DNA of 64,000 nucleotides from Cristatella mucedo (GCA_009760855.2 WPIO01000052.1:1355001-1419000), one strand, 5' to 3'. Shown: positions 21,147 to 32,769, counted from the stretch's first letter. The notes: a model not told the origin generated them from the sequence alone. Numbers and translations are program-made.

Positions 21147-21321
21147 CTTGGTACGTTTTCTTGTTCCGAAAGGTCGAGTAAGGCGTCATCAAGTGTGGTT
21201 CGCAAACGTCTGACTGCCTCCGTAATGTCATCATCAAGGGGATCTTGGACGGATTTAACGCAGAGCCGCCGAATAGCTTCGCAGATGCGGTTCAGCCTTG
21301 GAAGACCGTTATCAAGAATTC
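21147..21321 (-). CDS. TIR gene B, exon 2 (helical segment)
   Basis: Counterpart of 1366-1540: 175 nt, with acceptor TTGTAG at 21322 and the same phase. Encodes ILDNGLPRLNRICEAI followed by a charged helical stretch with DDALLDLSEQEN. It ends at AAG|GCAAGT, the ideal consensus for a GC-AG intron donor, at exactly the position where gene A has AG|GTAACT. If the donor were skipped, translation would run on to TAG at 21062-21064 and give a 682-residue product. Intron 1 (21322-27129, about 5.8 kb) and intron 2 (16432-21146, about 4.7 kb) are loaded with transposon remnants. Confidence 0.72.
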
Positions 21322-21444
21322 CTACAATTGAAGAGCTTCCATCATAAGTACCCTAAACATGCTTCATGAACGAAGAATTTTCTTAGCTGGCCCAGCCTTG
21401 CAAGGCAGCAAAAACTTGGAAATCGGTAGAAAGTGTAACATGAA

Positions 21445-21614
21445 TACTAAATGATTTAACAACCTCTTTTGTATGGCGACAGAAGAGCCTTAGCGGCTAC
21501 CATCACCGCTTGCAGCGATGATAAAGAATCACTCACCGCAGGATTCAAACCCACGACCTCGGAAACGAGGTCGTGAAAAACAAACGCCTCACCTAGTGTG
21601 CCATCACAGGTCAC
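21445..21614 (-). mobile_element. SINE family 1 copy
   Basis: Same order as 8766-8926 with slightly eroded boxes: B box GGTTTGAATCC, and an arm of CACGACCTCGG/CGAGGTCGTG type. Inside intron 1 of TIR gene B. Confidence 0.8.
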
Positions 21615-21619
21615 CATGC

Positions 21620-23080
21620 AGAGTAAAGCCAGTCGGAGCCCACGGGTCCCAGTCCTTGGTCACGGGTGAGAGACCGTGTGACGCAGAAGGCTAAAGAGTG
21701 CCACTTCGAGGTCCTGAGACAGAAATTAGAGGCAGGATTTACAGACTGCTAGGCCGAAGAATAATTAACATTCGTGCTAAACAGCTTCGTTAGATTACGT
21801 TTGGGTTTCAGATACCACCCACCGCGACGAAAGTGATCGCAAAAAAGTGGCAGCGGTCAATATTTCACCACCCGAAGGCATCCGATATCGTAAAGAGCGG
21901 CCCAATTGCTTCCTGCTGTAGCTTCCGCCAACATCGAAACTGCCTCGACGACTGGCTAGTGCTAACAACCCTATTGCACATCACTTAGGCTTTTTTCTGT
22001 TTAGAATAGAAGCCAGCCATTAAGCTGGCAGTGGACTGTGACTGATTGGGGCATCAAATGTTGTCAAAGAATGTAACGATGTCAGCTGTTAGCTAGCTCA
22101 AAGTTTTGGGTACATTCGATCAGAGGGCACGGTCTCGAAATAATTGGAGGTTGATCAGAGGCACAGATCACCGATCGGAGTCTAGAGTGGGTCGTGCGAG
22201 GGGCAATCTGATTAGGTGATATTTCAAATAGATGGGCCAAAGCAAGAGAATGATGATACCTAAAAGGGAGGAAAGGACGATTGAAAGCACAATTGAATTT
22301 AATTGGGCTTTCATTGAGGAGCCCATAAATGTCGTAGCGAAAGTGACGGAAATGCGGTATTACGGCTCTCGACAGACATCAAGTGTCGCTGTTGACATTT
22401 GCGCCATCACTTAGCACTTTTTTTGCAGGGGCAAAAATGTCTGCAAGGAGAGTTTCAGAAGTTTAAGCGGGCTGCCGAAAATGCCGGCGCGAACTTGGCT
22501 GCCGTGCGCGCGTGCGCGCGCGCGCACACACACACATGTAGCTAGAGAGGAGCGTCAGTGCGGTTAGGAGGGAAGTGCTTAAGAGCAAGCCAGGAAGCTC
22601 TGAGACGAGCGGTGGCGATTCGGCCTTTAGAATTGGTCCGATACCCGCGGAAGCTGCTGATAGATGTTGGCTGGCCTGTCAACTTCCGCCTTCACTCGTT
22701 CCAAGAAAGAATCGTCAGGAACCCATTCGCCATTCAAGCTGGACAGGGGTACCCTTCCAGTGGCCTTGGGACGGTATTAATTCCTTACCGTAATGGGCCA
22801 AGGTGTCAGGCCCAATACCACTAAGCTCTTGCCCCGTTGTCTCAGCTAGCTATTTAAGAGTCGAGCGACGCTCGCTCTTGGTCTTATGGTCTATTGTCTT
22901 TGGTACGGCTCTGCGCTTCGAAGCCGTCGGACTCGTTTCTCTGAAAGCGAGGGAGGAGGGCAGGCGGTCCGCCGACGATGGACGGAACAGGACGAGAGAG
23001 CGCTAGGAGGATTCGGTGGACTCCACCGAATACGGTCGTATCGCGCCCGAGCTGGCATTTTGTGTTTTGTGTATGCGCGC
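21620..23080. other. No gene recognised; (CG)n(CA)n at 22505-22535
   Basis: Intron 1 sequence of TIR gene B. It contains an alternating purine-pyrimidine run GCGCGCG..CACACACA (22505-22535). A TATA-like CTATTTAAG lies near 22850, followed by a GC-rich stretch that may belong to the gypsy LTR downstream. No coding domain recognised. Confidence 0.4.
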
Positions 23081-23089
23081 TTGCACGTG

Positions 23090-23372
23090 GTCTCGGCATA
23101 AGTGTTATTTTATTTAATGACATAAGTGTTGTTTTATTTGATGACACTGCCTCTGATCGCTGTACGAGTGGGCTGTGACGCTCGATGTAGCAAGCAGCGG
23201 GACCGTGCTATTAGTGGTTGTTTTGCCAAGGGAGTCGGGGGACTCCGGTGTGCGGGACGGGCGAGGAGAGTTGTGATTCGCCCTGTACCGCATGGAGGTG
23301 AACTAAACTGGTGGTGTTGCACGTCGGCTAGCGCTCTGTGCCATTCGCGACGATAATTTAGACTACAAGCTA
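23090..23372 (+). repeat. Gypsy LTR, third copy
   Basis: Shares GATGACA, GTACGAGTGGGCTGTGAC, GGGGGACTCC, GGGCGAGGAGAGT, GTTGCACGTCGGCTAGCG and CGACGATAA with the LTRs at 4050 and 5779. It ends at ACTACA. Confidence 0.75.
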
Positions 23373-23800
23373 TTTCGGCGGCGGTGGTGACATCAATGTT
23401 GCTTGAGAATTTTCAAGTCGGTGATGACTTCGCAACTTGGCTGCTTGACTGAGAGTGGCGGCTCGAGCTGTACGGTGTCATTCCGACAATCTGGCACAAA
23501 TATCTGCTCTCTTCCTGGAAGGAAGCGCCTTCTATGTGTATTCTTACATGCCGAAGGCAATCAAGGATGACTACTGTCTGCTTCGCGAGGCTCTGACAAC
23601 AGCGCTGGCTAGTTCTTTAGGTAAAGCGCGACTGCTGAGCGCTGAGTTAGCAAATGCTTATCGGAGAGAGGGCGGCGACAAAAGGGACCAGAAGCAATAT
23701 CAGCAATCGCCGACGGTGTGCCGAGCGACAACGGTTTACCAGGATGCCACCGTGTGGAACGCGGTGACAGCGATCCAGGCTGTGACGATTTTCTAGGCGC
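23373..23800 (+). pseudogene. Gypsy gag remnant
   Basis: An ATG at 23397 starts MLLENFQVGDDFATWLLD, then a stop. The shifted frame continues with SALFLEGSAFYVYSYMP and LREALTTALASS, a typical Ty3/gypsy capsid N-terminal pattern. It decays into the GC-rich minisatellite. No matching 3' LTR or pol is present. Confidence 0.65.
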
Positions 23801-23974
23801 ACGTGGTGTGCAACGAGGCAACGGCCTGCGAGGTAGCGGAAGCCGTAGAGGTGACGCTGGCATACGACGAATCGGTGGATTACGACTCGGAGCAAGTCGG
23901 AAATGCGGAGCAGGTCGGAGGCTCATCAGGTAGGAGACGAGGCGCAGATCGGATATGCGGTGCAGGTCGGAAAC

Positions 23975-24177
23975 CCGGCGGCGGCGGCGCCCGAAGACGC
24001 GGCGGCGGCGCCCGAAGGCGTGGCGGCGGCCCCCGAAGACGAGGCGGCAGCGCCCGAAGACGTGGCGGCGGCGGCGCCCGAGGACGCGGCGGCGGCGGCG
24101 CCCGAAGACGCGGCCGCAGAGGTGGCGCCCGAAGACGCGGCGGTGGCGGCGGCGCCCGAAGACGCGGCAGCGGCGGG

Positions 24178-24212
<35 letters not shown>

Positions 24213-24230
24213 ACGCGCACGCGCACGCGC
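23975..24230. repeat. GC-rich minisatellite
   Basis: Tandem variants of GGCGCCCGAAGACGCGGC with 15-24-bp periods grade into (GGC)n. All six frames stay open, so the Ala/Glu/Asp, Arg/Gly and Pro/Arg proteins seen here are artefacts. Confidence 0.9.
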
Positions 24231-24279
24231 ACACACGCACACACATATATTCATATATATATGTATATATACGTATAAG

Positions 24280-24308
<29 letters not shown>
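24225..24308. repeat. (CA)n/(TA)n microsatellite
   Basis: GCACGCGCACACAC grades into CA and then TA repeats. Confidence 0.93.
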
Positions 24309-24310
<2 letters not shown>

Positions 24311-24401
24311 CACCCGCGAATGTTTGCAATACTAGGTAGCTACTTCGGACGAGGTTGGCACACATCACAGTCTCGCACCAAGTGTCCTGCAGGAGCGGTC
24401 T

Positions 24402-25277
24402 TTTAATAATAATAATAATAATAATATTGCACTTGATAAAGCGCCCTCAGAGAACTTAATCTCTTTCTAGGCGCTTTACATTTGCTGCAAAGTGATACGC
24501 AATAGAATAGTAAGTAAAATCATGCTTGAAAAACAAACAAAATGAATAACATGGTTAGGGGTTACATGCACAGGGTCAGCATGCAAATGTGGTTAGTGGC
24601 AGCATGAACAGTGTCAGCACGCATAAGCACATCGAGGACGAATCAAAAGGACCCACTAAATGCTGTCCTAAATAGGTATGTTTTTAAGTTTCTTTTAAAT
24701 GTGGTCAGGTCAGGGGATGTTCTGATGCAGGTCGGGAGGGAGTTCCAGGCTGTGGGAGCATACGAGCTAAATGCACGGTCTTCAAAGGATTTAAGGTTTG
24801 TACGAGGTATTTCTAGACTGTTGGATTCCGAAAAGCGAGTGGTACGATTCTTTGCCTGATGGGGTAGTATCTCTGAAAGATAGGCTGGAGCCATAGAATG
24901 AAGAGACCTAAAAGTGAGTGACAAAACCTTGAAGTCAATCCGTTGCTTGACTGGTAACCAGTGCAGGTCGGCGAGAAGTGGAGTAATGTGGCAACTGCGA
25001 CGCTCATGACAGACAAGCCTAGCTGCAGAGTTTTGTACCATCTGTAATCGCCTGATCGCACATGCTGGTAGGCCAGTAAGCAGTGAGTTGCAGAAGTCGA
25101 GACGGGATGTCACGAATGCATGGACCAACTTGGACGTGGTATCCTTATCTAAACAAGCCCTAATTTTAGCAATGTTATGAAGCTGAAAATAGGCTGATTT
25201 GACTGTGGAGCTGATGTGGTCGTCTAACGAGAGGTCGCTTTGGAATATGACACCTAGATTTCGAGCTTTTACCACCT
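24402..25277 (-). mobile_element. L2-type LINE, 5'-truncated
   Basis: Starts with (TAA)n at 24402-24427, the reverse complement of the family tail, then the 3' hairpin. It continues as about 200 codons of intact C-terminal frame (LGVIFQSDLSLDDH, LPACAIRRLQMVQNS, LHWLPVKQR, WNSLPTC) up to 25277, where homology stops. About 97% identical to 31915-32760. Inside intron 1 of TIR gene B, in sense with the gene. Confidence 0.9.
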
Positions 25278-25289
25278 GGTGCTATCAAA

Positions 25290-25790
25290 ACAGGCGCTGA
25301 GGGGACATGGGCACCAGATTTTTAGCTGGACACGCTCGCATCAGGTGTTTTTCCTGATTTCATCGCCGAATGCAACCACGGCTTTTATTTCTATGTCGAC
25401 GATACTAAGCTCTGCCGATCGTTCGATCCTTCTAAGCCTTAGAGCTCAGCACTAGACTCACAAAGTTTCTCTTTCAAAATTGATCAAAAAATTACGGCCC
25501 CGAATGACCAATAACTGACCGATACTTAATGACAAGAAGACCAACCTGATAGTTATGGGCAAGCCGATTGTCATTTTCAAGATTGGTTCATCTAACTTCA
25601 TTCCAGTAACGTCTGCTCGTAATCTGGGCCCGGTAAGGCAAAACGACTTGGCATTGGGAGAGCATATTTCCTCCGCTTTCAAGTCGGTCTACCTTCATCG
25701 GAGGTAGCTAATATTAATAAATATATTAATAACGCATTTGCATAGCGCCCTCAGAGAACTTAATTGGCGCAGCATTGTCTTCCGTGACCA
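25290..25790 (+). mobile_element. Old LINE RT fragment plus reversed LINE tail
   Basis: FYFYVDDTKLC (25387) matches the catalytic YADDTQLY box of the L2-type family. PILKMTIG-like and VTSARNLG equivalents follow. At 25735-25790 an antisense 3' hairpin (GCGCCCTCAGAGAACTTAA) marks a second, oppositely oriented element. Confidence 0.6.
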
Positions 25791-25884
25791 GCACTTCCCG
25801 GAATGACATGTAGTAGACGTGTGAATGTATACAAAAGTATTGTCTTTCTACATTCGCTCAGCTAAGCGAGTCCAGAGGCAATGA

Positions 25885-26030
25885 GCTGCTCGTGGCGGCA
25901 GACGAGTCTTAGCTTCTACCACTCCGCTTGCAAAGAGCAATAAAGTCTTGTCTGCTGCAGGCATCGAGTCTACGTCATGAAGGTCAATGGGGTCATGAAG
26001 TGCGAGCACCTCATGACCCCATTTTAGCTT
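25885..26030 (-). mobile_element. SINE family 1 fragment with perfect hairpin
   Basis: GGCGGCAGACGAGTCTTAG, CACTCCGCTTGCAAAGAGC and CTGCTGCAGGCATCGAGTC match the SINE 1 body. A palindrome AATGGGGTCATGA...TCATGACCCCATT (25986-26023) follows in place of the anticodon-arm repeat. Confidence 0.55.
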
Positions 26031-26119
26031 CGGGCTAAAACTCAGTGCTAATTTTCGAGCTTGTGTAATCTCGTCAAGAATACTGAAATTCTCTTTATTA
26101 AGGGCTGCCTACCTTTATA

Positions 26120-26310
26120 ATGCTTACCTAAGCATGATGCATATTATATGTTGCACGCTTGTGTAAAATTAATACGTGTCTAAGCATGATCCTTCATTTT
26201 CCCTTGGCTATTGATTCGCTTGTATCGAGCTGTATGGCGAGTGGATAGAGATTTAGTTCTCTTAGAGGGAGCTATTAAAGCGACCAATTAAAATAATTTT
26301 CATTATTAAT
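26120..26310 (+). mobile_element. Old LINE 3' end
   Basis: TAAGCATGATCC, TATTGATTCG, then AGAGATTTAGTTCTCT and ATTTTCATTATT match the 3' UTR order of the L2-type family in diverged form. Confidence 0.55.
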
Positions 26311-27129
26311 TCATTCTTCCGCCCGAGGTTGTGTTCGTAAAATAAAAAACATAAATATTTTAGTGCACCCTATGGGTCCGAGTTTGGCGAGACTATGACA
26401 CGCTGAGAACCAGGGTACTAAAACAGAAAGAGGTGCTTGAATGAGGTGCACATTCTTTCGCCTGGCTTACGCGATTCTAAAATTGCACACAGTTGGTTTT
26501 AGCTTCACTGCGACATTGCTTGTTTGGATTTGCTGACTTGCAGTAATTGCTTTGCCTTAGAAATGCCTACTAGGTCAGAATTTAGTGGATCCGTCCTTCC
26601 TCAATCTCTGCTCTACGAAGTCAACTCCTCGATCCATCCTGGAGCAACTGAGAACCGACAGGCCTTCCGAGCTCGCTTGCCTGCCCAATGTGCCCACTAA
26701 GAAATTGCAGAAATTTCAGTAGTTCAGTAGGCGAAAGACCGTATTCCCAATATCTATTCGGCTGCTGACAGGAGTGATTCTGTTTGACCCTAGGGATATG
26801 AGAGACCTATCTGGCTCGTAGTCCTGAGCGAAGCTTGCTGGTAGGAGGAAACCGGACTCGCCCGATATTTAAAAGACGAAAGAAGTAATACGCGCACAGT
26901 TGTGGGTGGCAAAATGGCTGAAGAAAAGATCCTCCAATGTTGAGGCTATCGGAAAACCCCTAGCTCTTTAAAATATGGGATTCCTCTAAAGTATGTTAGA
27001 AGCGAAAGCACATTAGTAGACAAAAACATAGGCACGACACTGCAGGAGCACGCGTGCTTAGGTTTAGCTGTCAACATTACTACAGGTAATAGCCCTGCTA
27101 CCCTACGTGGGACGACGACAATCGCTTAC
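26311..27129. other. Intron 1 of TIR gene B, proximal part
   Basis: No further exon or recognisable repeat seen between the old LINE end and the donor of exon 1. Confidence 0.4.
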
Positions 27130-28918
27130 CACAGTCTTCAATTGTCCTTAGAGTGAAGGTCAAGTTTTGTTTCGCAAGCACACTGATCCACGGTGGGAGC
27201 TCGAGGTTGTCTTCTGCCATAACGAAAATGAGCGCTTTCTTCCTGTGGAGTGCGTAGCGGATTTCCAGCGTGCAGTTCGCCGATGCGACGAACTTGGCGG
27301 ACAGAAAGCAAAGGAAGACATCCGAGCACTCGATTCCGTTGGCCATCGCTTCATTGGCATTGCCCAGCATGCCGCCATACACATCCATCCATGCTTTTAA
27401 ATTGAATGACACGTGCATGCCTTGATAGACTTGGCGAACTAACTCCTGCTGATCCCACTGGTAGCTGATAAAAACCTCAAGGTGTTCTCTAATTGGAACG
27501 CCTCTGGAGTCAAACAACGGCCTAGGAGGCACGGAGTTCAGGCGCGTCACCGTGTAGTGAGTGTAGAACACCTCGCCAGCCACGCGATCTTCTAAAAGCT
27601 CTGCCATGGTGAGCTTAGGCGGCTCTGGCAGCAGCAATTGGCACGATGACCCGACGCCGGGGTCGTGGCCTCCGTCCCCGGAGTCTCGCACCTTCGGCGG
27701 CCAGTGATGCAGCTTGGCCTTGCAGTCGGCGATCTTCTTCGTCAGCACGTCGATCTCGGCCCTCTCTCGCGCCTCCGAGTCGGGAAGCGGCGCCAGTTGG
27801 GCGTTCACCGCCATCTTGAAGTCGGCCAGAGGCACCGTGTCCAGGTAGGCCCGCTTGCCCTTGTCGAGCGCCGACGCTCGGTCGCTGAACTTGTAATAGA
27901 GCTTGCCGGCGATGGCCAGCGCGGCCCAGCCGGACGGCGAGTACCTGCCAGCGGCGCCTAGGAGCGGCACGACGGGCTTTCGCAGAGCTCGCGCTCGCTC
28001 GTACTGCTCGCGGCAGGCCGCGCTCCGCTCGTACGCCGGTGACAAGATGGCGACCAGCACGGCGTAGTCTGATAGAGCCGACGAGCTGGTCGAGGACGAC
28101 TCGTTCAGGATGGCGACGATGGGCGCGTCGAAGGCCTCCTGTTCGAGCACGGCACGCGCCTCCTCGGTCTCGCTGTGGTAAGAAACGACGATGCCACTTG
28201 CGGGCGCTGCACCAGCTGAGTCGAGCGTGCCCGAGGCGGGAACTGATTTCGCAGCATCTTCGACTGTCGACGGCCGCGGAGCGGCTGGCGGATATTTGAC
28301 GGCGAGCAGGCGCCGTTTTAGGGTGTCTGAGAGAGCGGCAAAGCGGGTGGCGTCCGTCCAGTCGGTGCCGTCGAGCATTTCTCCGTCAGCGATGCTGATG
28401 GCGCCGAGACCGCCGAACGGGCGATAGTGCTGCTGGCCGACTATGGTGACGACCGTTTTTTGTTGGATGCGGGCGTAGTTAACCGTTTCCATGAGAAAAA
28501 CGTCCCTCTGATAATCTATGGATGCTACCACGAGGAAGACGCTGCCCCAGCTGACGAGGCTTTCTCGGTGCTCGAGTGAGGCCGGCTGGCCCTGCGTCAG
28601 CAGAGCCACATCGAAGCAATCTGCCAGAGTTCCGGCGATGGCGGCCGCCAGTGGCGTATAGTCGCTGTGATGCGACAATACTAATGCAACGTTGTGTGCA
28701 CTCGTAGAGCCGACCGCTGGATGAGCCGGGGCTGTTCCGCCACTACTTTTGGAAGCCGCTACCGTATCCGATTCAGTCCCGGTGAATGCGACGGAGGTAG
28801 CAGGTGAGACAGGGACACAGCCGGAAGCAGCTTCGCTGCCAGAGCCACCTTTTAATTCTTGTGCTGTCCTTATGGAAGAAGTCATAGCCTGGGCTGCCTT
28901 AAAAGGGGAGCTGCCCAT
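27130..28918 (-). CDS. TIR gene B, exon 1: triple TIR-like domain protein
   Basis: Paralog of 1755-3543 with an exon of exactly the same length, 1789 nt. The start ATG lies in a strong context (GCACCATGG) and gives MGSSPFKAAQ. Position 6 is Phe rather than Ser, so myristoylation is doubtful here. Order: short Ser/Thr/Ala-rich linker; TIR-like 1 (VALVLSHHSD, VFLVVASID); TIR-like 2 (GIVVSYHSE, VAILSPAYE); helical linker; TIR 3 (EVFISYQWD, AWMDVYGG, CTLE). All three candidate catalytic glutamates are kept. The linker before TIR 3 differs in sequence from gene A. The exon ends GTG|GTAAGC in phase 1. Residues about 166-419 are nearly identical to gene A while the rest is about 75-80% identical. 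The frame can be opened further upstream only from a TTG, so the ATG is preferred. Confidence 0.86.
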
Positions 28919-29326
28919 GGTGCATTCGCCAGTGTCGGCGCGACTGAAGCTCGCTTTCAACGGAACAGGAATCTTGGCATTAACGGCACCCTATAGAGCT
29001 GTGTCGATCGCTGCAGTTCAAGGCGAATTCACAGCTTAAGTTGATGCCGGATGTAGAACAGTCACTTCCAGAAAGTTGCTTGTCCCTTACGACCGATCAA
29101 TTTCATCTACTAAATAAACCCAGTAAGATTGAGCAATTTCAATGAGCTAGATGGCAGCGTTTAATTCTCAGCCTCTCGCCTCCTGACATAGAGCGCTCTA
29201 ACGTGCGTTCTTGTTCGTTGCAGAATTCTTCCGAAAACCGAAGTTCTTGCGAACATCGTATACGGAAACGATACAGCTAAGACCTGTTTAAAGTTATTCT
29301 GATTGTTTTTTGACCGTAGCGCGTAA
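28919..29326. promoter_or_regulatory. Probable promoter interval of TIR gene B
   Basis: Only about 400 bp separate the start of gene B (reading left) from the open frame of the LINE (reading right), so the proximal promoter and 5' UTR should lie here. I see no clear TATA box. Position is the only evidence. Confidence 0.3.
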
Positions 29327-32300
29327 GAAATTACGTGCCTATGGACATCTAAACGCTTTTCGCTTCGGGCTGCTGGGTCTCCCACGCCGGCGGCTGCATT
29401 AGCTACGCCGGCGGCTAGTAACCTACTTGTTAGTTATGGTCGTCAGCAGCTGCTATCGTTTCGTCATCGTATATCAAATGCATTCCTAGATATTAATGTT
29501 GTTGCTAAGATTCATGAACTATGCATTAGCAAAAGGAAAGCACCCCGTAGCCGCCGCGGTGGCCGGAACCGCCAGCTTAGACGCTGCTCGTTTGGTATTC
29601 CTAGCATTGTCTCGAACCGCTTAGCACGCTCCCCCGCATGCGTCACTGTAAATCTCTCAAACTTAGTGGTCATCACGCCTGTTGTAACCCAATCGGCCAG
29701 ACTTAACGCTTGCCTTTGGAATCCTCGCTCAATGTGCAATAAACCTCTAGTAATAAACGACCTTATTTCTGAAAATGGTATCGACCTGCTCGCCCTAACT
29801 GAAACTTGGCTGAAATCGATAAACTGCCCGACAATTAAAGACGCTACTCCATCTGGTTTCACGTTCTTTCACACCCCTAGATCAATCAAAACTGGAGGTG
29901 GAGTTGCTATGATCGTGCGCTCGAAATTCAACTTCAAGCCATTTGCGGTACCCTCGAAGCAGTCTTTTGAATCAATTGTCCTGGTCTCACCCGAAAACAA
30001 GCTACCGATAGTGGCAGTAGTCTATCGCCCACCAGGTACCAAATCCTCCTTTATCTCAGATTTCTCCGATCTCATTTCGATTCTGTGTGCAAGAAATCGA
30101 TCCTTCCTCGTTATGGGTGACTTCAACGTTCACTTTGATAACTTATCTGACGCTTTCAGCACCGAATTTCGTACATTGACAGACTCATTATCTCTTGTGG
30201 CTCATGTGCATGGCCCTACCCACATCAAGGGTCACACACTCGACCAAATTTTCTCATATAACTGCACTTTGCCATCACCAGTTATCACCAAATCCTGCTT
30301 ATCCGACCACATGCAGATCTCATTCAATCTACAGTGTGTGCCCACATTCTCCTCTAAAATAACCTGTGAATCGCGAAACCTCAAGACCCTTGACATCGAT
30401 GCTGTCCGTGCGAGCATATCTGCTTCACCTTTGCTGCTCAGTCCTCCCTCCGATCTGTCATCACTGGTAGATTGCTACAACACGACACTAGCTGACACGC
30501 TCGACGAGTTTGCACCTTTGACAAAGCGCACTGTGCGCCCCCGCCCAGACGGCCTATGGTTTACCACAGACATTAAACTAGCCAAGTCTACTAAACGAAA
30601 GCTTGAAAAGGCATACAAAAGATCCGGACTAACTGTCCATCGACAGGCATATGAAGACTACTGTAGGTCGTACCAATCGATCCTAGCAAAGGCTAAGTCT
30701 AGCTTCTATAGAAACATTGTTGAATCACAGATGCACAATCCAAAAATGCTGATGTCGACAATAAACCATCTCCTCAACCGTTCCCAGGTTAGCTCCTTAC
30801 CAGATGATCCTTGTGATGATCTAGCCGATCGCTTCTCTCGATTCTTTGTGCAGAAGATAGACAAAATCAGGGAATCCATCCCTGCGATGACAACCTTCCC
30901 ACTAGAATGCTGTTCCTCGGTTCCTGGCTGCGCCTCAATGTCTGCATTTAAACAGGTCACCAGTGATGTAGTCCTAAAGCTCGTATCTCAATCAAAGAAG
31001 ACAACAAGTCCACTGGACCCCATTCCCACTGTCCTGCTCCTACGTTGCATTGATCTGCTGCTGCCATGCATAACCAACATCATTAATATGTCATTAGCCT
31101 CAGGTCAGGTCCCAGCACCTTTCAAAAAAGCTGTAGTCAGGCCACTTCTCAAGAAAGCTACACTAGACCAAGAGAACTTAAGCAACTACCGCCCAGTCTC
31201 CCTTCTACCATTCCTATCAAAGACACTGGAACGGGTCGTGGCAGACCAGCTGAACTCGTATATCGAAACCTCACACCTTGCTAGTAAGTTCCAGTCTGGC
31301 TTTAGAGCTAATCACTCCACAGAGTCAGCATTGCTTCGGGTATACAACGACCTACTTAGGAATGCAGACATGGGTAGAGTGTCTCTTCTTGTTTTGCTCG
31401 ATCTTTCGGCAGCTTTTGATACCATCGATCACAAAGTACTTCTAGAGCGCCTCTCATCTCGCCTGGGCATCACTGGCACTGCTCTGCAGTGGTTCAGGTC
31501 CTATCTCAGTGGGAGACTCCAGAGTGTTGACGTGAATGGACAAAGATCATCTGAAGAACCTCTAAAATATGGAGTACCTCAGGGCTCTGTGCTAGGTCCG
31601 GTCCTTTTCACCGTTTATACTCTCCCTCTTGCTGATGTGATTGCCAAGCACAATCTAGGCTTTCACTTCTATGCGGATGACACTCAGTTGTACCTTTGCT
31701 TTGATCCCTCCCAGCCTTCGAGCACCTCAAATTCTCTCAACTCACTTGCTGCATGCATTGATGACATCCGATCATGGATGGCAGCAAATTTTCTAAAACT
31801 TAAACGATGATAAAACTAACTTACTAGTTATGGGGCAAACCTAGTGTTATTCAGAAATTGGAAAGGCTGACTCTCAAAATTGGCTCTGCCAGCATATCTC
31901 CAGTTGAATCAGCTCGAAATCTAGGTGTCATATTCCAAAGCGACCTCTCGTTAGACGACCACATCAGCTCCACAGTCAAATCAGCCTATTTTCAGCTTCA
32001 TAACATTGCTAAAATTAGAGCTTGTTTAGATAAGGATACCACGTCCAAGTTGGTCCATGCATTCGTGACATCTCGTCTCGACTTCTGCAACTCACTGCTA
32101 ACTGGCCTACCAGCATGTGCGATCAGGCGATTGCAGCTGGTGCAAAACTCTGCAGCTAGGCTTGTCTGTCGTGAGCGTCGCAGTTGCCACATTACTCCAC
32201 TTCTCGCCGACCTGCACTGGTTACCAGTCAAGCAACGGATTGACTTCAAGGTTTTGTCGCTCACTTTTAGGTCTCTTCATTCTATGGCTCCAGCCTATCT

Positions 32301-32535
32301 TTCAGATATACTACCCCATCAGGCAAAGCATCGTACCACTCGCTTTTCGGAATCCAACAGTCTAGAAATACCTCGTACAAACCTTAAATCCTTTGGAGAC
32401 CGTGCATTTAGCTCGTATGCTCCCACAGCCTGGAACTCCCTCCCGACCTGCATCAGAACATCCCCTGACCTGACCACATTTAAAAGAAACTTAAAAACAT
32501 ACCTATTTAGGACAGCATTTAGTGGGTCCATGTGA
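29327..32535 (+). pseudogene. L2-type LINE pol (endonuclease and reverse transcriptase), two frameshifts
   Basis: Open from the stop at 29324 to 31810. An Arg-rich N-terminus (KAPRSRRGGRNRQ) precedes the AP-endonuclease domain, about 29700-30400 (NPRSMCNK, LTETWL, MGDFNVHFD, LDQIFS, SDHMQISF). The RT domain, about 31110-31760, has NYRPVSLLP, FQSGFRANHSTE, LLDLSAAFDTIDH, GVPQGSVLGP and catalytic YADD (31670-31681). Single-base insertions near 31800 and 31833 put the rest (31858-32535, LHWLPVKQR, WNSLPTC) in another frame. Other copies lack both insertions. No in-frame ATG occurs before 29730, so the element is probably 5'-truncated. About 1070 codons remain in total. It encodes the machinery for target-primed reverse transcription. 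Confidence 0.92.
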
Positions 32536-32768
32536 TTCGTCCTCGATGTGCTTATGCGTGCTGACACTGTGCCTGTGAACACTAACCACATTTGCATGCT
32601 GACCCAGTGCATGTAACCTCTAACCATGTTATTCATTTTGTTTGTTTTTCAAGCATGATTTTACTTACTATTCTATTGCGTATCACTTTGCAGCAAATGT
32701 AAAGCGCCTAGAAAGAGATTAAGTTCTCTGAGGGCGCTTTATCAAGTGCAATATTATTATTATTATTA
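29327..32768 (+). mobile_element. L2-type LINE, best-preserved copy
   Basis: Whole element from the first open codon to the tail. The 3' UTR (32536-32745) ends with the stem AAGCGCC...GGGCGCTTT enclosing AGAGATTAAGTTCTCT, then ATTATTATTATTATT. That terminal stem-loop is conserved in every copy in the window. The 5' end is uncertain. Confidence 0.88.
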
Positions 32769-32769
32769 T

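Noticed and set aside
23609-24368. Long Arg-, Ala-, Pro- or Gly-rich open frames on both strands
   Set aside because: All derive from the GC-rich minisatellite, which lacks stops in every frame.
29512-29862. Minus-strand frame opposite the LINE N-terminus
   Set aside because: Antisense shadow of the LINE endonuclease frame.
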